The position numbers were made by a program, and so were the translations under genes. Shown here one piece after another: positions 22,956 to 33,998 of a stretch of 64,000 nucleotides of DNA. Numbering within the stretch: the first letter of the stretch is position 1; the number at the start of each line of letters is the position of its first letter. This stretch comes from Dugong dugon (Eukaryota > Chordata > Mammalia > Sirenia > Dugongidae). Under the pieces are notes generated by a model. It saw nothing but the letters and a program-made list of their open reading frames with translations. It was not told where the DNA came from and searched no databases. Location of the stretch: the NCBI GenBank assembly GCA_030035585.1, contig CM057469.1, positions 57,925,501 to 57,989,500 on the forward strand. The letters run 5' to 3'.

Positions 22956-23335
22956 TCAGAAGCTACTCTTTTGTTGTTGCTGTTATTGTGAATATATCTA
23001 TCACACAACTTTTGCCAGTCAACTTTTTACAGGTGTACAACTTATTGACGGCAATTACGATAATCAGTTGTGCAACCCTACCCTTAATCAGTGCAATTTT
23101 CCCATCACCGTAAACCAAAGTTAGTGCTCCGTAAGCAATAGTCTTGCCCTTTCCCCTCTCTCCTACCCCTGGTAACCTCTTATAACCTTTGGTCTCTATA
23201 CATTTGCCTTTTCTTGTCTTTTTATATAAGTGAGGTCATACAGTATTTGTACTTCTGTGATTGACTTATTTCTCTCAGCATAATGTCTTAAAGCTCCATG
23301 CATATTATAGCATGTGTCAAAACTTACACACACTT
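22956..23335 (-). mobile_element. Second L1 3' end, antisense
   Basis: It begins with a 'TTTTGTTGTTGCTGTTATTG' tail complement and repeats the same 3' pattern as the neighbour: 'CAGTTGTGCAACCCTACCC', 'ATTGACTTATTTCTCTCAGC'. This makes two L1 3' ends in the same orientation, back to back. Confidence 0.65.
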
Positions 23336-23429
23336 TCATTAGACTCTTCTAGTATTTCTTATCATTTTAAAATTGATTCTTTTTCTCCCCCCTTAGGCAA
23401 TCATATCATCTGAGACTTATGACAGTTTG

Positions 23430-25296
23430 GATTTATCCTTCCTAATACTTTATACCATTTAAAAATTTTTCTACAGATAGGACTATTAGTCAAATGTTGA
23501 CTACAAGCAGTGGTAACTGGCGTATTTATCTTGTTTTAGATCTTTGAATTTTGTTTAATTGATAGCCTTTATTGGTTTAAGTTTCTTTTTATTTGTAATT
23601 ATATCTAATGGATGTTCAGTTACTAAATGATAATGTTTCTGCCTCTGTTGAGATAATCAAATGATATTTCTCTTTTAATCTATAGGTGCCATGAATTACA
23701 TTAACGTCTATTGAAATTTTCATTCCTTGGATAAATCCATTAATGATATAAAATATATTAAGTGATTTAGAGAGTTTTCCTTCTATTTCTATATTATGGA
23801 GTAATTTGTATATGATTGACATTATGTGTGTCATGTAAAAGTTTGGTAGACGTCACTGTAACAATCTTGACCTGGTGTTTTCTATGGCAATATTTTAAAT
23901 TACAAAGTCAAGCTCTTTAATGGCTATAAGAATATTATCTTTTTCTTCTTGCTTACGTTCTGGTAAGTTATCTTTTCCAGGAACTGTGTGTTCTATCTGT
24001 GTTTTCAAACTTACTGGTAGGATATAATTCATAATATGTTTTTAATTCTTTAATCTTTCAGCATCTTTTGGATGTCCTCCTTTTATGTCTAATATTGTTT
24101 ATTTATGCATTCTCTTTTTTTCTTAAAGATTCAGTGATCTGTTTCTCAATGTGAATACTTAGATTATTAATTCAGACATTTAATTATTTGATATAAATAT
24201 TTAAGATTATAAGTTTCCCGGAATACTGCCTTAGCTACATTCCAAATATTTGGATATGTAGAATTTTATCATACTATGCTACATGTTTTCTATCATTATG
24301 GATTTTTCTTTGACCCATGAGTTAGCTAGAAGTGTATTTCTCAGTTTAGAAACATATATGTATTATTAAATAAATTTTTGTTATTGATTTCTTAAAAAAT
24401 TGCTTTGAAGTCAGAGAATGTGATTTGCATGATACAATTTTTTTTTAATTTGAGAGTTTTTCACTGAATATTTCATATATTTTTGACAATATGTTATGTA
24501 GGTTTGTGTGTTTGGAAATAATATGTATTCTCTAGTATTTGTTTGCACTGATACACACACATGCAAAGATATATATTCTGTATATATTTGTATACACAGA
24601 TGTGTGTACATTTGATCGAGCTTATAAACTGTGTTGATCAATTCCTTTCTATTTTTCCTGCTTTTTTTTTTTTTTTTTTTTTTGGTCTGTTTCATTTATC
24701 ATTACTGAGTAGAGTATGTTTAAATAACCAAAGGAGAATTTCTCTCTATTTTTTTTTTTGTAGTTCTGTCAACTTTTGTTTTCTGTGTATCTTAATATAT
24801 TATTAGGTGCATGTATGTTTACAATTGTTATATCTTCCTTGTTATATGAACAGTTATCATTATACACACATCTTTTGCTTCTAGTACTTACTTAAGCATA
24901 TTTGGTCAGCTATTCACACAAATAATCCAGCTTTTTTTTTGTTGTTTACATTTGCAGTTTTTTCCCATTCTGGCACCTTATTCTATTTGTCCTGAATATT
25001 CCATGCTTTTTTACTTTCCTTTTTCTTTTTCACCTGTGTTTAAGTAATTTGTTTTTCTCATTCTGTTTCTGCCCAGTGCTAGCTTGTAGTTTATCCACCC
25101 AATTCCTATTCTTATAATATTTGTCTTAGAAATAAGTACATTTAACTTGTTAAAGTAAAAATTTAATCAATGTGTTTAATCTTAGCCCCCAAAAGAAAAG
25201 GCCTATAGAACACTTTAACTTAGATCTCCCTGCTCCTGACCTATGTCATATTTTGGTCTGTTAATTCTATTTTGTTTTTCTTTTAACTCCACTCAT
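23430..25296 (-). mobile_element. Old antisense L1 (RT through upstream region)
   Basis: On plus the sequence carries antisense L1 ORF2 text: 'CATTCCTTGGATAAATCCAT', 'ATTGACATTATGTGTGTCAT', then 'GCCTTAGCTACATTCCAAAT', 'TTTGACCCATGAGTTAGCTA' and 'TTATTAGGTGCATGTATGTT'. This is the expected order for one antisense L1M element. No frame is preserved. A long T-run (24661-24683) lies inside. Confidence 0.65.
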
Positions 25297-25308
25297 CAGA
25301 CATTGATG

Positions 25309-25491
25309 TTGTTGTTTTTATGTGCCTGCCAAATGATTTTTGATCCATAGTGAACTCATATGACAGAGTAGAACTGCCCCATAGGGTTTTCTTGGCTGTA
25401 ATCTTTATGAAAGAAGATTTCCATGTCTTTCTCCTACAGAGCCGCTAACCTTTCAGTTAGCAGCTGAGTGCTTGAACAACCAAGGCTCCTT
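25309..25491 (-). mobile_element. AfroSINE, long type
   Basis: The minus-strand copy retains the extra central segment ('GGCTGTAATCTTTATGAAAG' on plus) missing from the short type, and a head ending 'AACCAAGGCTCC'. The flanks CAGACATTGAT (about 25298-25308) and CAAACATTGAT (25493-25503) form an 11-base duplication with one mismatch. Confidence 0.9.
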
Positions 25492-25544
25492 TCAAACATT
25501 GATACTATTGTATTATTCAATCAATTTTGTTACATAGATTTGTC

Positions 25545-26930
25545 TACACGCAGACTAATCAAAAAAACAGAAAATAACAAATGTTCGTGAGGTTGCAAGG
25601 AGATTGGGACTCTTATCTGCTGCTGGTGGAAATGTTAAAATGGTACAACCACTATGGAAAACACTAGGGCAGCTCCTTAAAAAGCTAGAAATATAAATAC
25701 CATATGATCCAGAAATCCCACTCTTAGGACTATATCCTAGAGAAGTAAGAGCCATCACACGAATAGACGTACACACACCCATGTTCACTGCAGCATTATT
25801 CACAATAGCAAAATGATGAAAACAACCTAAGTGCTCATCAACAGATGAGTGGATAAGTTATGGTACCTAACACAATGATAAAGAACAATGATGAATCCAC
25901 AAAACATCTCACAGCGTGGATGAATCTGGAGGGCATTATGCTGAGTGGACTAAGTCAATGACAAAAGGACAAATACATGAGACCAGTATTGTAAAAAGTC
26001 AAGAAAAGGTTTACACACAGAAAAAAAATTCTTTGAAGGTTATGAGGGAGGTGAGAGATGGGGAGGAGAAATCACTAACTAGATAGCAGACAAGTGTTAA
26101 CTTTGGTGAACTGAAAAACAACATACAGTATTAGGGAAGTCAGCACAACTTGACCAATGCAAAGCCATAGAAGCTTCGTGGACACATTCAAACACCTTGA
26201 AAGACCAAGTGGCTGTGGCTGAGGGCTGGGACCATGGCCTCAGGGGACATCTAGATCAAATGGCATAACATACTTTGGTGAGTAGCGTCTGGGGTCTTTG
26301 TAAGCAGCCATCTAAAATACATCTATTCGTCCCATCAGTTTCAGTGCAAAGGAGAATGGAAATAACAAAAGACACAGAAAAAATATCAATCCAAAGGACT
26401 AATGGACCACCAGCCTGAGCCCAGAAGAACTAGATGGTGCCTGGCTACCACCACTGACATCTCTGACACGGATCACAACAGAGGGTTCCTGACAGAGCGG
26501 GAGAAAAATGTAGAACAAAATACAAATTCACAAAAAAGACCAGACTCACTGGTCTGGCAGAGACTGAAGGAACCCTAGAGACTATGGTTCCCAGATACCC
26601 TGCTACCTCAGATGGAGGCCACTCTCGAAGTCCACCTTTCAGCCAAATATTAGAGAGGTCTATAAAGCAAACACATGTGAGGAGCATGCTTCTAAGTTCA
26701 GTCAAGTATAGAAGACCAACAGCTGCCCAAAAGCAAAGACAAGAAGGCAGAAAGGGACAGGAAACCTGAACAAAAGGCCACGGGGAACCTGGGTGTAAAA
26801 CCTTTCAGGTGAGAGTAGTGATACATTGCAAGGATTTCAACCAATGTCACAAAACAATTTGTGTATAAACGTTTGAATGAGAAACTAATTTGCTCTATAA
26901 ACTTTCATGTAAATCACACACACACACAAA
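25545..26930 (+). mobile_element. 5'-truncated L1, 3'UTR
   Basis: It starts within the L1 3' region ('AACAAATGTTCGTGAGGTTG') and runs through 'CATATGATCCAGAAATCCCA', 'CATGTTCACTGCAGCATTAT' and 'GAGGGCATTATGCTGAGTGG'. It ends at 'GAAACTAATTTGCTCTATAA' with a short (CA)n and A-rich tail. It aligns by eye with 14040-15776, so both belong to one subfamily. Confidence 0.85.
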
Positions 26931-27292
26931 ATGAAATGCACTGGATATGTTTTTGTGCAAAAGTCCTGCTAAAAAATATTAAATTATGACTAACCCCAAA
27001 TCAATAACTGAAAGGTAGCAACAACAACAAAACAATACAATAGCTGCTTATGGTGGAGATATTACACATAAATCTCCATTTGGTACTCTGTTCTTTGTTC
27101 TTCAGACTTTTTGCAGAGTACTATTGCAATCCATAGGACACCTAGGCAGATGTGATTCTTATTCAACCATTGTTTTTCAGTGTGTTGCAACCTAAGGTGA
27201 TAATCTGACAGTGAGGGTGCTTTCTTAGTTTGCCTTTTTGGGCACCATAATCTTGCCTGCAATTTTTATTTTGGAGTCCACTGTTTTCACCT

Positions 27293-27505
27293 AAGGTCCT
27301 TGGGTGGTGCAAATAGTTTGCTCTTGGCTACTAACCGGAAGATTGCCATTTCAAATCCACCCGGCAGTGCCATGGAGGAAAGACCTGGCAACCTACTCCT
27401 GTAAGATTACAGCTGTTGAAAACCCTACGGAGCACAGTTCTACTCTAAACCACCTAGGGTCACCATAAGTTGGAATTGACTCAGTGGCAATGAATTTGGC
27501 TTGTG
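27293..27505 (+). mobile_element. AfroSINE, long type, with (TG)n tail
   Basis: The head 'GTCCTTGGGTGGTGCAAATA', central 'GTAAGATTACAGCTGTTGAA' and tail 'GTTGGAATTGACTCAGTGGC' follow the long AfroSINE. It is more diverged than the short-type copies. The 3' end continues into a short TG run at about 27501-27516. Confidence 0.85.
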
Positions 27506-27516
27506 TGTGTGTGTGT

Positions 27517-28449
27517 TCATATATCTAGATATACTGATATGAAAAGAAGTTATTTTACGTGGGACTGGGTAAAGAAAATAACACATAAGTTGAGAAAGTT
27601 AAACGTTACACTTTATAGTGTGGACACACACGCATGCACACATAAAATTCAGCACACTTGAAATTATGTGTAACATAGTTCTGGCATTAACTCCAATATT
27701 TTTTCACTAGGGAATTGATGGACCCTTTGGCTAATATGTCTAGGGGGAATGTCATAATTCTAGCCCAGCCAATATTCTTTTTTGCTCCAGGTGTATTCTA
27801 TATTAGCTACTGCTCCAACTCTGAATATGAGTGTTTAATATTATTAGCAAATATTTCTTAGTCTCCTGCCACATTTGATGAAAATCCAAATTTTAAGAAT
27901 ATAAGTTCCTTTATTTCTAAGAGGGTACTCTGCAAGATGATGACGACTCTGTGCATTTCCTGAATGGCTTACATCTGTCTGCATGGTTTCTTTTTGCTTT
28001 GAGTGCTGTAATCTGCCTCCAGGAAACCCTCCCCTCAAGCCCCAATCTCTCTCCACCACCCCGCTAAACATGATTGACTTCTAGTCTCTGTCCCAGTTAG
28101 TTCCCAGGACATAAACCTGGGAGTTCTTGTTTTTCCCTTCTCACCACTAAATAAAATCAGTGATTATAAACTGCTAATTTTATATCATAAATGCTTTTTA
28201 ATTTATCCACTCCTCTATGTTCTCACCACCATTACTGTCATTATCTCTCATTGGGATTAATCCCATAACCCAGATATGAGGGGATGATCTTTTCAGAGAG
28301 AGCTATTCCAAATGCAATTCCGAGCTTGTCATTCCCTGGCCTACCCTTAGAACACCTTCTCAGACAGAGTTAAAAGAAGCACCATAACTCATTCCCTATT
28401 TGATTTTCTGGGCTTTTCTCTTCTTCCTATCCCCATCAACCTTTGCATT
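27517..28449. other. Unassigned sequence
   Basis: I see no recognised gene or repeat family. Confidence 0.4.
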
Positions 28450-28830
28450 TCATGTTATAGTGCTTCTAAACTTGTTCTCACTACCTATCAAGCTGCCTTT
28501 AATCATTTAATTTTTTTTCTGCTTGGAATATCCTTTTGCCCTTTTTCATCTGTCTAATTCCTATTCATCCCTTAAGTCTCAGATTAAGTATCCTTGTCCC
28601 CAGGAAACTTTCCTGTCGAGCCCCCAGACTTCACATTGAGCGAAGACACCCTCAGTGATCCAGGAGAACACAGCACCGTATGCATAATGTTGAAATGATC
28701 TATTTGGATGCCTCTCTCCCCCTCCAGACAACAAGCTCTTCTGGCACAAGGACTCTCTATTATTCATTTTTGTTTGCCCAGTCTTTCACATAGTATATGC
28801 TCCATAAATGGCTAAATCTGGAATTTCTTC
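28450..28830 (+). mobile_element. L2 LINE 3' end
   Basis: This carries the L2 3' pattern in order: 'TTTTCTGCTTGGAATATCCT', 'CCCTTAAGTCTCAGATTAAG', 'AGGAAACTTTCCTG', 'CAACAAGCTCTTCTGGCACA' and 'CACATAGTATATGCTCCATA'. It has no coding remnant. Confidence 0.7.
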
Positions 28831-30266
28831 CATAGATCTAAATGGAATTTTATAAAGGACCCCAAATGTTATCATCTAGCAGGATCTTCAAATTTATTCA
28901 CAGAACAACTTCAAAAGATGAAAATGTACTCCCACTGAGGCTATTAAATAGAATATGCTGTACACTTTGAAGGCAATGCCAAAGTCTGATTTTAAAGAAA
29001 TTTTGAATATTGCCAGCACTGTTGGAATAAACCTTGTATCTCTCCCAGATGACCAATTGGAAGAAGTAAACAACCAATTCGATGCATATTTGTTAAAAAA
29101 AAAAAAATTATGTTTTGGTATTCATCTTTATTTTTTTTTTAATAATTGTTCCTACATTTAAGTTTAAAGAAGTGTGATTTGGAGTCTGTGACAAAGTAGG
29201 AACCCATTAGAATGAGGCCAAACAGGGAGAAAAGAATGATTTAAATTATTTAAACATCTATGAATTGTGACCATAATAAAAACCATGAGTGTTTCTGAGG
29301 TTGTCATCAGAGTCCAATATCCATTCTTAAAGCCTCCTTTTCTTCTGCCTTCTAAATTTTGTTCTCTGTCTTTTCTCCTCCTCTCCATCCCCCAGGTATA
29401 TATATATCTATATCTTCGCCCACTCTTAGGTACTGTATTTCCCTCACTTGAGCAGGTGTGACATCCCCTACAGCATTTAGGGAGACAGGGTTGTGTTTAA
29501 GAGAACAGGCACAGCATCAGCATGTTATTAAATGAAGACTAAAACCAGTGAGAATGTAAATCATCCAGCAATTGTGCATCGTTAATTCTTGATACCAGTG
29601 ACGAGCCAGGAGAATGAAAATCTTTACCTCCTACCAAGTGCACTGTAAAATTCTCAAATTCATTTTGATAGATCTATGTTGCAGTTAATCACATAGGACC
29701 CAAAACTCTTATAAATTAAACAGAAGCATCACAGAGGAAGGCCTTAATGATAAATAGCAGGAGATGTTGTTAGTTTTCTTTTACATTTTACCATAGTACA
29801 TAAATTTGCTGGCAAGGGATATGGTTCTCAATTATCTAAAAAGAAGGAACAGAAAGGATAATATATTTGGCAAAACTAAAAACTTGTAAGCCTCTTTTGC
29901 TGACTTCTGGAGAACCCTCACTATGTGAGAAGATTCTGTTTGCTGCCAGATGATTTGTAGGCTTCCAGGGCCACTCTGCAGCTGCGTTCAGTGGGATAAC
30001 TGCTCCATCAAAGCATAACTCCCTTGGTATAAAATGTTACATACTTTGACACTGAGATGCAAAGACGCAGGAGTATATGTGTGTGACTTTCTCTTCATTT
30101 TTAAGGGGACTGATCTTTCTGCGTCTATTTCTTCAGGACACAAAGTGGTAGTTAGTGGGAAAAACCAGTTAACTACTATTTTTTATAGGACAAATAGTTC
30201 TGGTGGCTTTCTGACTTTTAAACCTTTTATCTAATTGTACTGATTAGGGTTGGTAACTGAACTATA
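28831..30266. other. Unassigned sequence
   Basis: Apart from the short frame at 28955-29107, I see no gene or repeat here. There is a short TA run near 29397-29412. Confidence 0.4.
28955..29107 (+). pseudogene. Possible fragment of a processed pseudogene, unidentified
   Basis: One frame is open for about 48 codons and reads protein-like: 'AMPKSDFKEILNIASTVG', then 'SLPDDQLEEVNNQFDAYL', directly followed by a run of A at 29095-29107. A coding-looking frame abutting an A-run fits a truncated retrocopy. I do not recognise the parent gene, and a chance frame is possible. An in-frame stop lies upstream. Confidence 0.22.
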
Positions 30267-30463
30267 GAGTCCCTGGGTGGTACAAATGGTTACATGCTCA
30301 GCTGCTAGCTGAAATGTTGGCAGATCGAGTTTACCCAGAGGTGTCTTGGAAGAAAGGCCTGGCGATCTACTTTTGAAAAATCAGCCATTGAAAATCCTAC
30401 TACTGTGTTCTACTCTGACACACATGGGGTCGCCATGACTCAGAGTCGATTTGAGGGCAACTG
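30267..30463 (+). mobile_element. AfroSINE, long type
   Basis: The head 'GAGTCCCTGGGTGGTACAAA' (box A region), the degenerate 'GGCAGATCGAGTTTACCC' (box B region) and the tail 'GACTCAGAGTCGATTTGAGG' place it in the family. It is clearly older than the short-type copies. Confidence 0.85.
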
Positions 30464-33320
30464 GATAGAATCATAATGGAGTGGTAACTATTGGGTTTCC
30501 TTGGTATAAAGACTTAGTATAAAGAAAAACACTGGGTGGCCTTTGGTAAGACTTTACACCCTCTCACTGTCTTCAAGCCAGTTGGGAAAGTACTAGTACC
30601 TCAGTTTTCTTAAGTCCCAACCTCATCACTTTACTTTTTAGAGGATTTTTAGTCTATGTGGATTTCAATCAGGGTCTTTAATAAGAACTCTTCTCATAGA
30701 AGAAGATTGAAATGAAACTCATTACTTTCTAAACATAGTAATTTATCCTGAAATAAAAGAAAAGCATATGTACATTACAGCAAAGCATATCTTCTCTGGG
30801 TCCCTGCTGGTGTTGCCTGATAGGAGTACAACAGATCACAGTGGCAATCAATGAACAAGATCATCTGTTATTTTAAACATAGGATAGTTATGAAACAAAT
30901 TAGTACCCCACATGAATGTCCTTTTTTTTCACTGCAATACAATCTTGACATCTATAGCAATTTTTTGAGAAGGTTATTTTGGGAATAAAGTGCAAACAAC
31001 AGTGCAAACCACAACCATAATCTAGTACCCAAAGAGACCAAATTTTGTATTGAAATAGTACACAACAGGGAAATAAAGCCGACTGAGTGGGATGAAATCC
31101 TTCCCTGGGAAAAGTAGTCTTTTCTCTAAGTTATTAAAGTTTTTTAGACTCCTAGGTTTTTGATGAGCTTATTTAAAATCTATAGGGGGAAAATTAGCAG
31201 TTTAAAATGCTGACAGCATTAAAAAACTGTGAGAAATACTTGATTCCTCAAGGACTTCTTCCTTTACCCCTAAAAATTTGATTTTCCTATTTATCTCTTT
31301 TGCTTTTGATAAAAAGAAGACAACTCTTTGAGAGGACAATTTTGAGGTCTTAATCCATACTTCTTTCCAGTTAACCTTTTACATTCAAAACAAACACCTT
31401 TAAATGAATCATTTTTGGTTCTAGAGAGCTAAATGCTAAGCTCAGGTATCAGCAGCTAATTAGCTTCACATCTGGTGGGGATTGTCAATGTACTCCATCT
31501 CCTGAATATTTATCAAAGGATTTGTAAAGAATAAGCTATTTTCAGAAAACTGGAGCCTATTGAATATTCTTACTTCAAGTCAGTTGAATGGGGAGGGTAG
31601 TGTATGTAGGAACATCTAAAACCTGCTTTGCTATAGATTCAAACAATAAAAACAGAGAGTCTGCATTGTAATGAGAGCATGCCATATCGATCTCCATTTA
31701 AGTGCTGCTTTCATTTCAACATCTTAATTGACTTCTACTTTTGAAGAAGTTTCACTCTATGCCCTGGAAATCCTTGGGCTAGTTTTAATATTCTTTAAAT
31801 CTCAGTATCTCTTTTGCCTTCTAGTTTGCTGTTCTTTAGTGCTATCTGGCTCTAGAAAAATGTGCTTATGTTTTAAAGAATACCTAACGGGGTGGATTGC
31901 TATAGATAGCAATCTGTAAATCTGGTGTCGTGGAATTACGTTGCAAATTTGCTATAGCATAGAATTTCATTATACTGCACTCTATACCACCTTGCCTGCT
32001 TTTTCCAAGGCCACTACCCATATCTTACTGCCTCCTTCACACTGCTCACTCTGCCTCATCAACACCACTGCCACCTGTGCCAGCTGCCACTTCTACCAGG
32101 GCTGTTGCTGCATTTTCCAAAGCTGTCACATTCCCCACCACCTCTGACAGCTGCCTTCACTGGTGTTGTTTCGAATACTGTCGTCAGCGTCAACACTGCT
32201 GCTGTTCTCGCCTCATACAGATAGGCCCCTCTTCTTTTTCTAACTTTGGCAGAAAGGGAAGAATCAAAATCAAATTAAAAACAAACTGCGACAAAATTGC
32301 TCCCAGGGAATCCACAGTGACCTGCCAGCATTCTTTTTGTTTCTCTATTTAGGGAGCTAAGAATTCAGGGGGTCTCTGAATTTCAGGTTTCCCATATCCT
32401 CAACTGAGCTTCAGCCATGTTTGTTCATCAGCCTGGGGAATTGATGGGTGGGGGTACAGAGAGGAGACACACAGGAACAACTTCACCATCACTTGAATTC
32501 TGTGAATCTCAAGTAATCTTGAGATGCAAGTTTACTGATGAGAAAACAGGGAGCTTGATATTTCATCTACTAACAAAGGTGCAGGAAAAGAAGCACAAAA
32601 GGTAGATATCATAACCACATCCAGCAGGGGAAGCAGGGATGGAGTGGGGGATATTATGCTCAGGTGGAGTCAGTAATGCTTGGCAATTGGTTTTTGGGAG
32701 AGGGGTGGGGAACTGAAGTTCAAGATGAAGTTTCCAACTTGTGAAGTTGATGGGAATATTAATAGCAGTAGAAAATCCAGAAAGAGAAGCAAGTTAAGAG
32801 GGCATAAGTGGAACCTGAGTTTAATCTTTTTAATTTTTTCTTGTCAATGAGACATAAGATAAAGGTAAATACATCCAGGAGGAACCAGGAAATTCTGTTC
32901 TGAATCTTGAAGAAGCTGGGATGAAGATAGAGATTTGGGAAAAAATTTAAATAGCAGTGATAGGTATAACAGAGAGTGGGCGAGACTACCAATTTAGGGA
33001 AGATAAAGTGAGAAAATAAAATCTGAAAAAAAAAACCGTCGAGATTTCCTGTATTTATGTGGAAGAGGGAAGAAGACATATGGGTGAAAAGATGAGTAAA
33101 GATGAAATTATTAGGGGAGGAGAGTTTTAAGAAAAAAATGGCCATTATCAAGTCATATGTAGACATCAAGCATCATGAACACTAGGTACAACCCACTACA
33201 TTTGGTAAATAAAATGTTGTCATTCATTTTGAGAGAACAATTTCGTTAAAGCAGTTGTGACCAAACCCCTGTTGCAAACAATTGAAGAGCCAAGGTGATG
33301 GAAAGGCAAGTAGAGTCACT
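30464..33320. other. Unassigned sequence
   Basis: I recognise no gene or repeat family in this long stretch. 32040-32215 is richer in CC, CTG and CCA triplets with a few CpGs than its neighbours, which gives long but compositionally driven frames. Confidence 0.4.
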
Positions 33321-33334
33321 CACATGTAGTATAA

Positions 33335-33498
33335 AACCAAAAACAAACCCAATGCCCTTGAGTTGATTCTGACTCATAGCAACCCTATAGGACAGAGTAG
33401 AACTGCCCCATAGGGTTTCCAAGGAGTGGCTGGTGGATTTGAACTGCAGATCTTTTTGGTTAGCAGCTGAGCTTTTGACCACTGCACCACCAGGGCTC
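33335..33498 (-). mobile_element. AfroSINE, short type, with exact target-site duplication
   Basis: A full minus-strand copy runs from the tail block ('GCCCTTGAGTTGATTCTGAC' on plus) to the head 'TGCACCACCAGGGCTCC'. An exact 13-base direct repeat, CACATGTAGTATA, lies at 33321-33333 and 33499-33511. This is one of the best-preserved insertions in the window. Confidence 0.95.
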
Positions 33499-33559
33499 CA
33501 CATGTAGTATACATATATTCAAAACATTTCCCAGGGCCCTTCCTCAAGGACACACTCTA

Positions 33560-33741
33560 ATGTTGTGATCATACAATTGTGAAAAGATTCAGACAAAAAA
33601 ATTCCTTATCGAAGCATTGTATATAATAGAGGAAAAGTCTGAATCTTAATCTAACCTAAAAACAAAACAAAACAAAACACCAGAGATTTGGTTAAATACT
33701 CAATACAGTCAAATAAAATACAAACATTTTAATGATGATAA
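33560..33741 (+). mobile_element. L1M 3'-end, left part (interrupted by RTE)
   Basis: This degenerate L1 3'UTR pattern ('TGTATATAATAGAGG', 'GATTTGGTTAAATA') continues at 37431-37680 on the other side of the RTE. Together they give a plausible contiguous old L1 3' end into which the RTE inserted. Confidence 0.45.
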
Positions 33742-33998
33742 GCACCACTAGTCTGTCCATTTGTTGTACTTCAGTGACTTGTGTGTTGCTGTGATGCAGG
33801 AAGCTATGACACTCATGGTGGACAGTTGTCATTGGAGCTTCCAGAATAACACAGATTACGGTGAAGGATCTGTCAAACTACTTCTAAAAAAAAATGGCCA
33901 GTGAAAACTTTATGAATAACAGCAGAACATTGTCTGATATAGTGCCAGAAGATGAGCCACTGAAGTAGGAAGACACTCAAAATACAACTGGGAAAGAG

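Noticed and set aside
32040-32215. Triplet-rich frames (CCA/CTG) suggestive of a low-complexity protein
   Set aside because: Composition alone explains them; no regular repeat period and no splice context.
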